Positions 45,956 through 54,086 of a stretch of 64,000 nucleotides of DNA are shown here, one piece after another. Positions within the stretch are counted from its first letter, which is position 1. The number at the start of each line of letters is the position of its first letter. The notes beneath the pieces were generated by a model. The model was not told where the DNA came from. It was given only the letters and a program-made list of their open reading frames with translations, and did no database searches. The position numbers and the translations under genes were made by a program. Origin of the DNA: Chitinophaga pendula (lineage in GTDB: Bacteria; Bacteroidota; Bacteroidia; Chitinophagales; Chitinophagaceae); contig NZ_CP077769.1 of the NCBI RefSeq assembly GCF_020386615.1, forward strand, positions 6,683,501 to 6,747,500, read 5' to 3'.

Positions 45956-47044
45956 TTAAAATAATGATTCATAGTAGTTTATGTCTTCTTCTAACAGCCG
46001 GTCGACGGCGGCTCCATTATAAAACTCCTTATACCAATTAATAGTACGTGCGATCGCTGTTTTTACAGGTATCCGGGGCTTCCAGCCCAATTCACCGACT
46101 ACTTTACTGATATCCAGTCTTAATAGCCTGGCTTCGTGAGGAGCGTTGGCATCTTTATTAATATTGACAATGCCGCTTCCCCACAGCTCACTGGCATTTG
46201 CTGCTACTGCGCTTACGGGAAGATTGTCGTCGTTGTAGGGGCCGAAGTTCCAGCCGCCAGCATAACGGACAGCGTCGCGATGTAATAATGCTGCCAGCAT
46301 AAGGTATCCGGCTAATGGTTCCAATACGTGCTGCCAGGGGCGCACCGCATCAGGGTTCCGGATCTGCATCGCCTGCCCGGATGAAAAGGCTTTCACCATA
46401 TCCGGTATCAGCCGGTCTTCCGACCAGTCGCCGCCACCAATAACGTTTCCTGCCCTTGCACTGGCTATGGCCTTCTGATGTGTGCTGTAGGCAGATAATG
46501 GAAAAAATGATTGCTGATAAGAACTGATAAGTAACTCTGCACAGGCCTTACTGGCGCTATAAGGGTCGTGTCCGCCCAGCGTGTCGGTCTCCCGGTAAGG
46601 ATATACCCATTCCTTATTTTGGTATACTTTATCCGTGGTGATCAATACCGTTGTACACTTACCTGGCAACATCCTGATGGCTTCCAGTACATGAGCCGTA
46701 CCCATCACGTTTGTTTGGAAAGTATCCAGCGGCGCCCGATAGGATTTTCGTACCAAAGGCTGAGCAGCCAGGTGAAAAACAAATTCCGGCTCGAAAGCCT
46801 GGATCTCCCGGCTAAGAGCAGTTGCATCATTGATGTCTGCAATGACAGAAAGCGTAGCCGGCAATGCCAGCGCTTCATATAAAGATGGAGTGGTCTGAGG
46901 GGCCAGTGCATATCCGCGTACATCAGCGCCCAGCCTGCGCAGCCACCAAAATAGCCACGAGCCCTTAAAACCTGTATGCCCGGTCACTAATACCCGCTTC
47001 CCGCGGAATATATCCAGTAGTTGTAGGTCTACCATATCTTCCAC
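45956..47044 (-). CDS. rfbG: CDP-glucose 4,6-dehydratase
   Basis: Extended SDR of 362 residues converting CDP-glucose to CDP-4-keto-6-deoxyglucose. VTGHTGFKGSWL (residues 20-31) is diagnostic of CDP-glucose dehydratases, and the catalytic YxxxK is YSASK. HQKAIASARAGNVIGGGDWS is also characteristic. Its start overlaps the rfbF stop by 16 bp, showing tight coupling. It supplies the substrate of rfbH. Confidence 0.95.
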   Translation of the reverse strand: MEDMVDLQLLDIFRGKRVLVTGHTGFKGSWLFWWLRRLGADVRGYALAPQTTPSLYEALALPATLSVIADINDATALSREIQAFEPEFVFHLAAQPLVRKSYRAPLDTFQTNVMGTAHVLEAIRMLPGKCTTVLITTDKVYQNKEWVYPYRETDTLGGHDPYSASKACAELLISSYQQSFFPLSAYSTHQKAIASARAGNVIGGGDWSEDRLIPDMVKAFSSGQAMQIRNPDAVRPWQHVLEPLAGYLMLAALLHRDAVRYAGGWNFGPYNDDNLPVSAVAANASELWGSGIVNINKDANAPHEARLLRLDISKVVGELGWKPRIPVKTAIARTINWYKEFYNGAAVDRLLEEDINYYESLF

Positions 47045-47799
47045 TCCGCTTTATTATTATTCCAGCGTTCGTTAAGGTCTTGTTTGTCTTTCAGGGAATC
47101 CATAGGACGCCAGAAACCGTGATGCTTAAAAGAGCTCAACTGATGCTCCTGGGCCAGCCGTTCCAGCGGTTCCCGCTCCCAAATGGTCTGGTCGCCAGCG
47201 ATATAATCAAATATACCAGGTTCACACACGAAGAAACCACCATTGATCCAGCCACTGTCTTCTGCCCGCTTCTCATGAAAAGAAGTCACCTCACTGGCGG
47301 AATTGATCTGTAATACACCAAAACGGCCCGAAGGCTGTACGGCTGTTACCGTACACAGCTTCTGCTGTTGCTGGTGGAATGCCAGTAATTCAGGTATATT
47401 AATATTACCTACGCCATCCCCATAGGTGAGCATAAAAGGTTGATCACCCACATACCGCTGGATACGTTTGATCCTACCTCCCGTAAGGGTATCACTGCCG
47501 GTCTCTACCAGCGTGATCTTCCACTTTTCCGCAGGGCCATTATGTACCTCCATGCTGTTATTGGACACATCTATTGTCACATCAGATTGATGCAGGAAAA
47601 GATTGGCAAAATACTCCTTGATGACATATCCTTTATAACCCAGACATATGATAAAGTCATTGAACCCAAAAGAGGAATAGATCTTCATGATATGCCATAG
47701 GATCGGCTTCTCTCCTATCTCGACCATAGGTTTAGGACGGATAGTGGTCTCCTCGGATAATCTTGTACCAAGGCCGCCGGCTAAAATAACTACATACAT
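47029..47799 (-). CDS. rfbF: Glucose-1-phosphate cytidylyltransferase
   Basis: Cytosolic nucleotidyltransferase of 256 residues that makes CDP-glucose from CTP and glucose 1-phosphate. The signature LAGGLGTRLSEETTIRPKPM (residues 6-25) contains the catalytic arginine and lysine, and LTYGDGVGNI carries the metal aspartate. It is the first gene of the - strand sugar operon, with a 16-bp overlap into rfbG. Confidence 0.96.
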   Translation of the reverse strand: MYVVILAGGLGTRLSEETTIRPKPMVEIGEKPILWHIMKIYSSFGFNDFIICLGYKGYVIKEYFANLFLHQSDVTIDVSNNSMEVHNGPAEKWKITLVETGSDTLTGGRIKRIQRYVGDQPFMLTYGDGVGNINIPELLAFHQQQQKLCTVTAVQPSGRFGVLQINSASEVTSFHEKRAEDSGWINGGFFVCEPGIFDYIAGDQTIWEREPLERLAQEHQLSSFKHHGFWRPMDSLKDKQDLNERWNNNKAEWKIW

Positions 47800-48227
47800 T
47801 CAACTAAGATAGTTCTGTAAAAAAATAAGTAATGCCCCCGCCTGGTCGTTTACTCCTTGTACCTGTCTGTAGATAACATTTGCATCATCCATACCCGCGC
47901 TTCCATATGCTGTCAGGGCAAGTAAACTTGTATAAAAAGTGAGTGCGAAGGTATACTTTAAACAGCGATATTAAAAAAACAGCACGATATTATGAAAATA
48001 AAACATATTAATAAATCTTTGTTGTTTAGAATGTTCGGTATCTTTCTCCTATTCATAGCGGGTAACTTACGGGCATCCGAACGGCTTTGACATGCCTTCC
48101 GGATAAAATGATTGTATTTAAACGACTTTATTAAATCTTGATTCTTTTTGCGCATATTTAGAATTGCCAGAATGCTTTTATTACCCGTCCTAAATTGTAA
48201 CTTTATTCGAATCAGAAGGAGCATGGT
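47800..48227. other. Divergent intergenic region of the sugar operon and LON-domain gene
   Basis: This 428-bp gap holds no convincing gene. On the - strand a TACCTTCG -7-like box at 47953-47946 would leave a leader of about 140 nt before rfbF. On the + side the sequence near 48198-48205 (TAACTTTA) may be a weak -7 box for the LON-domain gene. No JUMPstart-like element or known RNA is recognised. Confidence 0.35.
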
Positions 48228-48863
48228 ATGACTAACTTTATTCCCATATTCCCGTTAGGTATCGTAGTGTACCCGGGAGAACAATTGAATCTGCATATTT
48301 TCGAGCCGAGATATAAGCAACTGATCCACGATTGTATACAGACACCTAAGCCATTCGGGATTATACCCGTCATAGACAAGAAGGTAGTAGAATATGGTAC
48401 TTCGGTAGAGATCGTGCGGATAGAGAAATCCTATGAGAATGGAGAAATGGATGTGGTGACCAAGGGCATCCAGACTTTTCGTGTACTCGAAGTGATCGGT
48501 CAGATACCCGATAAACAATACCAGGGAGCGATTGTAAGCTACCCTGACAATATACATAAGACCCAGGCCAGGCTTCGCCAGCAGGTATTGCATGCTATTC
48601 GCGAGCTACATACCATCCTGCAGGTCAGCAAGACCTTCCCCCGGCCTGACGACGAACTCACTGCCTACGACCTGGCTCATCATGCCGGATTGTCATTGTA
48701 TGAAGAATATGAAGTATTACACCTCTTCCAGGAATTGCAACGGCTGGAATACCTTAAAAGACACCTGCTAAAAGTCATCCCGCTGATGGCTGAAATGGAG
48801 AAATTAAAGGAAAGGGTCAAATTAAACGGACATTTCCGGAATTTATCTGCAGATATTTTATAA
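48228..48863 (+). CDS. LON substrate-binding domain protein
   Basis: Cytosolic protein of 211 residues made of the Lon N-terminal (LAN/PUA-like) domain without ATPase or protease. It begins FIPIFPLGIVVYPGEQLNLH and contains FEPRYKQLIHDCI and GTSVEIVRIEKSYENGEMD, then a helical C-terminal part. Such stand-alone proteins may recognise degradation substrates, but the role is not known. GGAG lies eight bases before the ATG. Confidence 0.85.
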   Translation: MTNFIPIFPLGIVVYPGEQLNLHIFEPRYKQLIHDCIQTPKPFGIIPVIDKKVVEYGTSVEIVRIEKSYENGEMDVVTKGIQTFRVLEVIGQIPDKQYQGAIVSYPDNIHKTQARLRQQVLHAIRELHTILQVSKTFPRPDDELTAYDLAHHAGLSLYEEYEVLHLFQELQRLEYLKRHLLKVIPLMAEMEKLKERVKLNGHFRNLSADIL

Positions 48864-49039
48864 TTTGTCGCCGCTCAAATAAATGGGAAAAATGGCGCGA
48901 GATCCGCGCCAGCTGAGAACTTTAACGCGTTTTTAACAGGGGGTAATTTGGTTTTTTTTTGCTTCCCGCCTTAAAAATAAGATATTTGCAATCCCATAGA
49001 AAATTTGTATCACAGGTAAAATTCAATCTTCTGAACTCA

Positions 49040-50341
49040 ATGCATTGGACTAAAGCTAGCATTTTTTGCTTCCTGGCTGTACTGCTGCTGGCAGCGAATC
49101 ATGTTACCGCACAGGATAATTCTCCATATTCCCGCTACGGCTTAGGCGATCTGAATTATAGCCAGAATGCGATCAATCGGGGTATGGGTGGTGTATCTCA
49201 GGCCTACGGAGATCCCCAGAGTATTAACTTTACTAACCCCGCCAGCTATTCTAACCTGTTACTTACAACGTTGGATATCGCCGTAGAAGGTGGCGTTCGC
49301 AACATCTCGCAGAAAGATGCCCGCTTCCGCTCCGGTATAGGCTCTCTTTCCTATCTCCAGCTGGGTGTTCCGGTAAAGAAAAACTGGGGCCTCGTATTCG
49401 GTCTTCGCCCGGTCACCAAAGTATCTTATAATATCAGCCAGGACATGGGGCGTCAAACGTTTTTTGATACCCTCAACCTCCGCGTCGTTAATCAATTTGA
49501 AGGCAGTGGAGGTCTCTACCAGGTATACACCGGTACGGGTGTCGCCATCGGCAACTTCAGCATCGGTGTTAACGTAGGGTATCTTTTCGGAAATATAGTG
49601 AACAGCACCAAAGTGATCTATCCGCCGAATGAATACGTATTCCCTTCCAAACATAGCTCCCGGATAGATTACGGTAGCTTCTTCTACAATTTCGGTCTGC
49701 AATACCGCGCCAAATTGTCTAAAGAAATGGACCTTACCTTCGGTGCTACTGGTAGCCTCAAACAAAACCTGAAAGCCCGTAAGGAACAAATGAGGGAAAC
49801 GCTCGTTTATGATGCTTCCTCCGATCAATACTCCACTATGGATACTGCCTTCTATGAGCGCGGCGCCCGTGGGGAGATCACCTTTCCGCAACAACTGGGT
49901 GGTGGTATCGTATTACGTAAGGTAGATAGCTGGCTGATAGGTGCCGACTTCACTACCACACAGTGGGACCAGTTCCGTAACTATGGCGTAAAAGATACCG
50001 CTGTTAAAAACTCCTGGAAGTTCGCATTAGGCGGACAGTTCGTACCTAATGCCAACGCCATGGGTGGCTACTGGAACCGCGTTAGCTACCGCCTCGGTGG
50101 TTACTACGGTAAAGACTATGTCTATGTAAAAGGTCAGGAGATGCCGATCATGGGCTTTACATTCGGCCTCGGCCTGCCTATCCGCCGCCAGGCTTACTCT
50201 AACCAGTTTACCATTATCAACGCAGCCTTCGAAGTGGGCCAACGGGGTAACAGCCAAACTATCCTCAAAGAAAATTATTACCGCTTCGTACTGGGCTTCA
50301 CCCTCAGCGACAGGTGGTTCATAAAGCGAAAATATGATTAA
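49040..50341 (+). CDS. Outer-membrane beta-barrel protein, FadL/OmpP1-like
   Basis: Predicted outer-membrane protein of 433 residues. The ATG at 49040 gives a signal peptide (FCFLAVLLLAANHVTAQ); a more upstream in-frame start lacks one. The mature N-terminus, SPYSRYGLGDLNYSQNAI, and the NPASYSNL motif are typical of Bacteroidota proteins annotated as OmpP1/FadL-like or PorV-like. The last strand is YYRFVLGFTLSDRWFIKRKYD. Its end overlaps the start of lptC by 8 bp, which links it to envelope biogenesis. Confidence 0.72.
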   Translation: MHWTKASIFCFLAVLLLAANHVTAQDNSPYSRYGLGDLNYSQNAINRGMGGVSQAYGDPQSINFTNPASYSNLLLTTLDIAVEGGVRNISQKDARFRSGIGSLSYLQLGVPVKKNWGLVFGLRPVTKVSYNISQDMGRQTFFDTLNLRVVNQFEGSGGLYQVYTGTGVAIGNFSIGVNVGYLFGNIVNSTKVIYPPNEYVFPSKHSSRIDYGSFFYNFGLQYRAKLSKEMDLTFGATGSLKQNLKARKEQMRETLVYDASSDQYSTMDTAFYERGARGEITFPQQLGGGIVLRKVDSWLIGADFTTTQWDQFRNYGVKDTAVKNSWKFALGGQFVPNANAMGGYWNRVSYRLGGYYGKDYVYVKGQEMPIMGFTFGLGLPIRRQAYSNQFTIINAAFEVGQRGNSQTILKENYYRFVLGFTLSDRWFIKRKYD

Positions 50342-51020
50342 CGTTTCCGCTAAGAATACTAAAAAGACTAAAGGAGAAAAGCAAGTCGCTTTTCTCCTTT
50401 CTCCTTTAACCCTTTCCCTCTGCCTGCTCTTCTCCGCCTGTGAAAATGATATGAATGCGATCATGGAGCTGGATAAAAAGAAAGCAGCTACCGAAGAAGG
50501 TATAGACATTACCGGCATGTTCAGCCAGTTAGGAAAAGTAAAAGCCAAGCTGACAGCTCCGGCCATGCTCCGGCATCTCGAGACGCCCCCTTTCGTCGAG
50601 TTCAACAAAGGTCTGAAAGTAGTCTTCTACCAGGATAGCTCCTTGCTGGTAGAAAGCACCCTCACTGCCAAATATGGTAAATACTACGAGAACGATGCGA
50701 ACGTATTCCTCCGCGATAGTGTAGTGGTCGTTAACAAAGAAGGGCGCCGGCTTGATACCAACGAACTGACTTGGGATGCCAAAAAGGAAGTATTCCTGTC
50801 AGACAAAGCAGTGCGTATCAGCACCCCTACAGATACCATATATGGTACTGGCCTGGAATCCAATCAGGACTTTAGCAACTATAAAATACTAAAGGTACAT
50901 GGTCCATTCACCGTACAGGATTCCACTATGAGAGGCCCGGCAGCACCCTCCGATAGTACCCTCTCTCCGGTTCCTGCTACCCCCGCTGCAAAAGATACTG
51001 CCGCTCCCGTCAAAAAATAA
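50334..51020 (+). CDS. lptC: LPS export protein LptC
   Basis: Lipoprotein-like LptC of 228 residues that bridges the inner-membrane LPS ABC exporter and the periplasmic LptA. A hydrophobic segment ends in lipobox LLFSAC (Cys 34). The beta-jellyroll follows (EFNKGLKVVFYQDSSLLVES, YENDANVFLRDSVVVVN, TWDAKKEVFLSDKAVRI). The C-terminal 30 residues are Pro/Ala/Thr-rich. The start lies inside the preceding outer-membrane protein gene, so translation is coupled. Confidence 0.88.
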   Translation: MINVSAKNTKKTKGEKQVAFLLSPLTLSLCLLFSACENDMNAIMELDKKKAATEEGIDITGMFSQLGKVKAKLTAPAMLRHLETPPFVEFNKGLKVVFYQDSSLLVESTLTAKYGKYYENDANVFLRDSVVVVNKEGRRLDTNELTWDAKKEVFLSDKAVRISTPTDTIYGTGLESNQDFSNYKILKVHGPFTVQDSTMRGPAAPSDSTLSPVPATPAAKDTAAPVKK

Positions 51021-51042
51021 TATAGTTCCTGATAGCCATAAA

Positions 51043-51081
51043 CGAAATTACCCAGCGCTGCAAGCAGGCTGGGTAATTTCG
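51043..51081 (+). terminator. Terminator hairpin after lptC
   Basis: A perfect 14-bp stem, CGAAATTACCCAGC at 51043-51056 with its complement at 51068-51081, has an 11-nt loop. The following T-runs are short and interrupted. It lies 22 bp after the lptC stop. Confidence 0.75.
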
Positions 51082-51227
51082 CTTTAACCTATTTTTAACC
51101 TAAAATTTTTTCAAAGATAATGGCGCAATAATCATGCCGTTGTCTCCTCTGTATTTCAAGTACTATCACTTATTTTTGGATATACAATACCAATAAGTTA
51201 GTAAAACCCTTTAAACGTTCAAACATA

Positions 51228-52220
51228 ATGGAATATAGAAGACTAGGTAAAGCCGGACTACAACTAAGCGTGCTCTCTTTTGGCAGCTGGGTCACTTTTC
51301 ATAAACAGATAGAAGACCAATTGGTAGACAGGCTCATGGGCATCGCTTACGACAATGGCGTCAACTTCTTCGACAACGCAGAAGGATATGCACTGGGGCA
51401 GTCTGAAAAAATGATGGGGAGGGTACTCAAAAATAAAAACTGGGAACGCTCTTCCTACGTCGTTTCCAGCAAAGCATACTTCGGGTGGCATGGGAAAGAT
51501 AATAAGCCCAATCAAACCGGACTTAGCCGCAAACACCTGGTAGAAGCCTGTCACGAAGCATTGGGCCGCCTGCAGGTAGATTATCTCGATCTGTTCTTCT
51601 GCCATCGCCCCGATAGCAACACGCCTATAGAGGAAGTCGTATGGACGATGAACCTGCTTATCCAACAGGGAAAGATATTGTACTGGGGTACCTCAGAATG
51701 GAGCGCACAGGATATCCTGGAAGCGCAAATGGTCGCGCAACAGTATCACCTCATCGGCCCCACCATGGAACAACCGGAATATAACCTCTTCAATCGCAAA
51801 AGAGTAGAAGGCGATTATCTGCCGCTCTATAAACAGATCGGGTTAGGTACTACCATCTGGAGCCCCCTGGCCTCCGGATTACTTACCGGTAAATACAATA
51901 ATGGTATACCTGAAGATTCCCGGCTCGGCCTGGTAGGATTCGAATGGCTGAAAGACAGACACTACGCTGAAGAAAAACTGAATAGAGTGAGGAAATTGGA
52001 ACAAGTAGCCAAACAAGTAAATACTTCATTGGCTACTTTATCGATTGCATGGTGCATCTGCAATCCAAATGTAAGCACCGCCATCCTGGGCGCTACCAAA
52101 GAACAACAATTAGAAGAGAATCTCAACGCATTGGAAATCTATCCACAACTCACGCCTGCCATACTCCAGGAAATAGATGATATCATGCAAACAAAGCCAC
52201 TGCAATATGTAAGCAACTAA
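51228..52220 (+). CDS. Aldo/keto reductase, potassium-channel beta-subunit type
   Basis: NADPH-dependent oxidoreductase of 330 residues with the TIM-barrel AKR fold. The start MEYRRLGKAGLQLSVLSFGS and the catalytic Asp/Tyr in FFDNAEGYALGQSE are present. The Lys is in YVVSSKAYFGW and the His in FFCHRPDSNTP. The C-terminal NADP site is ILGATKEQQLEENLNAL. It resembles AKR6 (Kv-beta/YghZ) enzymes. The physiological substrate is unknown. It is a single gene, and the small-RNA array starts just after it. Confidence 0.92.
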   Translation: MEYRRLGKAGLQLSVLSFGSWVTFHKQIEDQLVDRLMGIAYDNGVNFFDNAEGYALGQSEKMMGRVLKNKNWERSSYVVSSKAYFGWHGKDNKPNQTGLSRKHLVEACHEALGRLQVDYLDLFFCHRPDSNTPIEEVVWTMNLLIQQGKILYWGTSEWSAQDILEAQMVAQQYHLIGPTMEQPEYNLFNRKRVEGDYLPLYKQIGLGTTIWSPLASGLLTGKYNNGIPEDSRLGLVGFEWLKDRHYAEEKLNRVRKLEQVAKQVNTSLATLSIAWCICNPNVSTAILGATKEQQLEENLNALEIYPQLTPAILQEIDDIMQTKPLQYVSN

Positions 52221-52339
52221 TCACTGCAGTAAAAGACGCATTGCTTGTTAAATGGTTGTTAACAACGAATAAAACTATACGTTCCCGGAAAAAACTAAGC
52301 CATTGACAAAATGAACCATTCATCCCTGATACGCAGATC

Positions 52340-52409
52340 TATCTTTGTGTCAGGTTTTTCATAGGATATGGTTAAAATTTTTGAGGGCGGTATTCTTACC
52401 GCCCTTTTT
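52340..52409 (+). ncRNA. Small RNA gene, copy 1
   Basis: A TATCTTTG -7 box (52340-52347) precedes the RNA core from 52352. The core reads AGGTTTTTCATAG followed by GATATGGTTAAAATT. The terminator is an 8-bp stem GGGCGGTA/TACCGCCC with TTCT loop (52385-52404) plus TTTTT. CATA-GGA-TATG inside the core can form a small hairpin. Boxes CCATTGAC (52300) and ACGTTCCC (52279) lie 40 and 61 bp before the -7 box. A second hairpin with 12-bp arms (52410-52439, one mismatch) and TTTTT forms a backup terminator. Confidence 0.8.
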
Positions 52410-52553
52410 ATGTCCCGCACGTTCGATCGCGCGGGACATTTTTTGTTTATAAGTATGGTTGTTAATCGCTTGTTAAGACCCCCTGTATCGCTACGTTCCC
52501 TGACAAAATTCAACCGTTGACAAAATGAAGCTTTCACCTCTGGCCGACACGCC

Positions 52554-52622
52554 TATCTTTGTATCAGGTTTTTCATAGGATATGGTTAAAATTTTGAGGG
52601 CGGTATTCTTACCGCCCTTTTT
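52554..52622 (+). ncRNA. Small RNA gene, copy 2
   Basis: The -7 box is TATCTTTG at 52554-52561, the core starts at 52566, and the terminator stem is 52598-52617. One T is missing from the T-run before the stem compared with copy 1, which would shift any reading frame from the ATG in the core. Boxes CCGTTGAC (52514) and ACGTTCCC (52493) sit 40 and 61 bp before the -7 box. The second terminator (52623-52652) is a perfect 12-bp stem. Confidence 0.8.
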
Positions 52623-52765
52623 ATGTCCCGCGCGTTCAATCGCGCGGGACATTTTTGTTTATAAGCATGCTTGTTAATCGCTTGTTAAGACCCCCCGTAT
52701 CGCCACGTTCCCTGACAAAATTCAACCGTTGACAAAATGAAGCTTTCACCCCTGGCCGGCACGCC

Positions 52766-52835
52766 TATCTTTGTATCAGGTTTTTCATAGGATATGGTTA
52801 AAATTTTTGAGGGCGGTATTCTTACCGCCCTTTTT
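52766..52835 (+). ncRNA. Small RNA gene, copy 3
   Basis: The -7 box is TATCTTTG from 52766, the core starts at 52778, the terminator stem is 52811-52830 and TTTTT follows. The RNA is identical to copy 1 in the core and first terminator. The backup terminator spans 52836-52865. Upstream boxes are as in copy 2. Confidence 0.8.
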
Positions 52836-52979
52836 ATGTCCCGCACGTTCGATCGCGCGGGACATTTTTTGTTTATAAGCATGGTTGTTAATCGCTTGTT
52901 AAGACCCCCCGTATCCCCACGTTCCCTGACAAAATTCAACCGTTGACGAAATGAAGCCTTTACCCCTGGTCAGCACGCC

Positions 52980-53048
52980 TATCTTTGTATCAGGTTTTTC
53001 ATAGGATATGGTTAAAATTTTTGAGGGCGGTATTCTTACCGCCCTTTT
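52980..53048 (+). ncRNA. Small RNA gene, copy 4
   Basis: The -7 box is TATCTTTG from 52980, the core starts at 52992 and the terminator stem is 53025-53044, followed by TTTTCTTTT. The similarity to the tandem unit stops just after the terminator, and the backup terminator is absent. The csaA start codon is 141 bp beyond this terminator, so the RNA ends before that gene. Confidence 0.8.
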
Positions 53049-53188
53049 CTTTTGTCCTCCCCCTCTCTTTCGTGCCCATAACCACCTTATTTCATCCCTG
53101 ATCAAACCATTACCACATTTACAGCCAGCGATGTTTTGTAGATCCGTTAGAAAATGCTATTTTCAAAACCTTACAAGAAGAAATAGGT

Positions 53189-53527
53189 ATGGATACAATT
53201 AACTGGCAGGATTTTGAAAAAATAGATATCAGAGTAGGGACTATCATAGACGCCCAGGTATTTGCCAAGGCGAAAAACCCCGCTTATCAACTTCAAATAG
53301 ATTTTGGCCCCGCGCTTGGCATCAAAAGATCCTCCGCACAAATCACCAGACTTTACCAACCTGATGTATTGATCGGCAAACAAGTAGTCGCCGTTGTTAA
53401 CTTCCCCGTAAAACAAATTGCCAATTTTTTCTCTGAATGCCTCGTTCTCGGAGTCGTAAGCGATGACAAGGAAATAGTGCTGTTACAGCCAGAAAGAAGT
53501 GTACAAAACGGATATAAGATCGCTTAA
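53189..53527 (+). CDS. csaA: CsaA-like tRNA-binding domain protein
   Basis: Cytosolic protein of 112 residues with a single EMAP/Trbp111-type OB fold. Typical strands are FEKIDIRVGTIIDAQVFAKA and YQLQIDFGPALGIKRSSAQI, then QVVAVVNFPVKQIANFFSE and SECLVLGVV. CsaA dimers bind tRNA or act as export-related chaperones. AGGT lies four bases before the ATG. The gene is embedded between small-RNA copies 4 and 5 with no other protein gene nearby. Confidence 0.88.
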   Translation: MDTINWQDFEKIDIRVGTIIDAQVFAKAKNPAYQLQIDFGPALGIKRSSAQITRLYQPDVLIGKQVVAVVNFPVKQIANFFSECLVLGVVSDDKEIVLLQPERSVQNGYKIA

Positions 53528-53566
53528 ATTTTCAATTTCATCATTACCACTTATTAACTTATGTAA

Positions 53567-53596
53567 ATATTATACAATCTTATTATTGTATAATAT
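53567..53596. repeat. AT-rich inverted repeat with 12-bp arms
   Basis: ATATTATACAAT at 53567-53578 and its exact complement at 53585-53596 enclose CTTATT. It lies 40 bp after the csaA stop. It may terminate csaA or be an operator; a weak T-run (CTTTTT) follows about five bases later. Confidence 0.6.
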
Positions 53597-53697
53597 GATA
53601 CTTTTTGTCATATGACTAATGCCTGCCCGATCTTGTCATTTTACGAGGTATTTTCTATCGTTCACGGAAATAAGGGAAAAAGCACTGGCACCTGGTC

Positions 53698-53769
53698 TAT
53701 CTTTGACTTAGGTTTTTCATAGGATATGGTTAAAATTATTACAAGGGCGGTATTCTTACCGCCTTTTTT
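53698..53769 (+). ncRNA. Small RNA gene, copy 5 (diverged)
   Basis: The -7 box is TATCTTTG at 53698-53705 and the core starts at 53710. AGGTTTTTCATAG and GATATGGTTAAAATT are kept exactly, but the linker before the stem differs (ATTACAA). The terminator stem is GGCGGTA/TACCGCC with TTCT loop and TTTTTT. Only the proximal box (TCGTTCAC, 53658, 40 bp before the -7 box) is kept. Sequence outside these parts is unlike copies 1-4. Confidence 0.75.
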
Positions 53770-53991
53770 ATTTAACAAAGGAAAATAAACTGAATGCCTG
53801 CAAACCCTTCGCGCCAAATCTGCAGAAATATGCAGTAAATGTACGTATGGTTATACACGTATATATGTATGTGAAAACCTCAGTCAAAGGTTGGTACTCT
53901 TTAAGAATGACGGTTTTTAAATTGATAATCAATTGTTTACAATAAATGTTACCCCGTATACCGACACCGTGGTTTTACGGGACATTTCCCT

Positions 53992-54082
53992 ACGTTCACC
54001 TTCCTTTTTGCTACGTTCCCGGACTAAAATATAGCGTTCACTAAAAGGGATAATGTCGTTTAGCAAAATAACTGCACCTTTG
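53992..54082 (+). promoter_or_regulatory. Phased GTTCNC boxes and promoter of small-RNA copy 6
   Basis: Boxes ACGTTCAC (53992), ACGTTCCC (54013) and GCGTTCAC (54034) lie exactly 21 bp apart. The last is 41 bp before a CACCTTTG -7 box at 54075-54082. Copies 1, 2 and 5 have the nearest box at the same distance of 40 bp, although the surrounding sequence has diverged. A dedicated activator binding one DNA face is inferred. Confidence 0.55.
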
Positions 54083-54086
54083 GTGT

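Larger units (their letters stand above)
52254..53066 (+). repeat. Four tandem 212-214 bp units each carrying a small-RNA gene
   Basis: Four near-identical units follow each other. Their RNA cores start at 52352, 52566, 52778 and 52992, steps of 214, 212 and 214 bp. Each unit holds GGTTGTTAATCGCTTGTTAA-like sequence, two upstream boxes, a promoter and an RNA with terminator. In units 1-3 a second terminator follows. Unit 1 is more diverged upstream, and unit 4 lacks the second terminator. No protein gene fits across the units. Confidence 0.9.

Noticed and set aside
47958..48224. 88-codon - strand open frame between rfbF and the LON-domain gene
   Set aside because: Low-complexity, Lys/Ile/Asn-rich translation in an AT-rich gap, no RBS or family resemblance.
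52370..52540. Short peptide beginning MVKIFEGGILTALF in the sRNA units
   Set aside because: Frame breaks in copies 2 and 5, stem changed on both sides in copy 6, and the start codon lies in a conserved RNA hairpin.
52254..53066. CRISPR-like or insertion-sequence repeat
   Set aside because: Units are about 213 bp with promoters and terminators; there are no short direct repeats with unique spacers, no terminal inverted repeats and no transposase.
53680..53705. Sigma-54 promoter before sRNA copy 5 (TGGCAC present)
   Set aside because: The required TTGC element at the right spacing is missing, and the sequence is absent from the other copies, which share TAnnTTTG.
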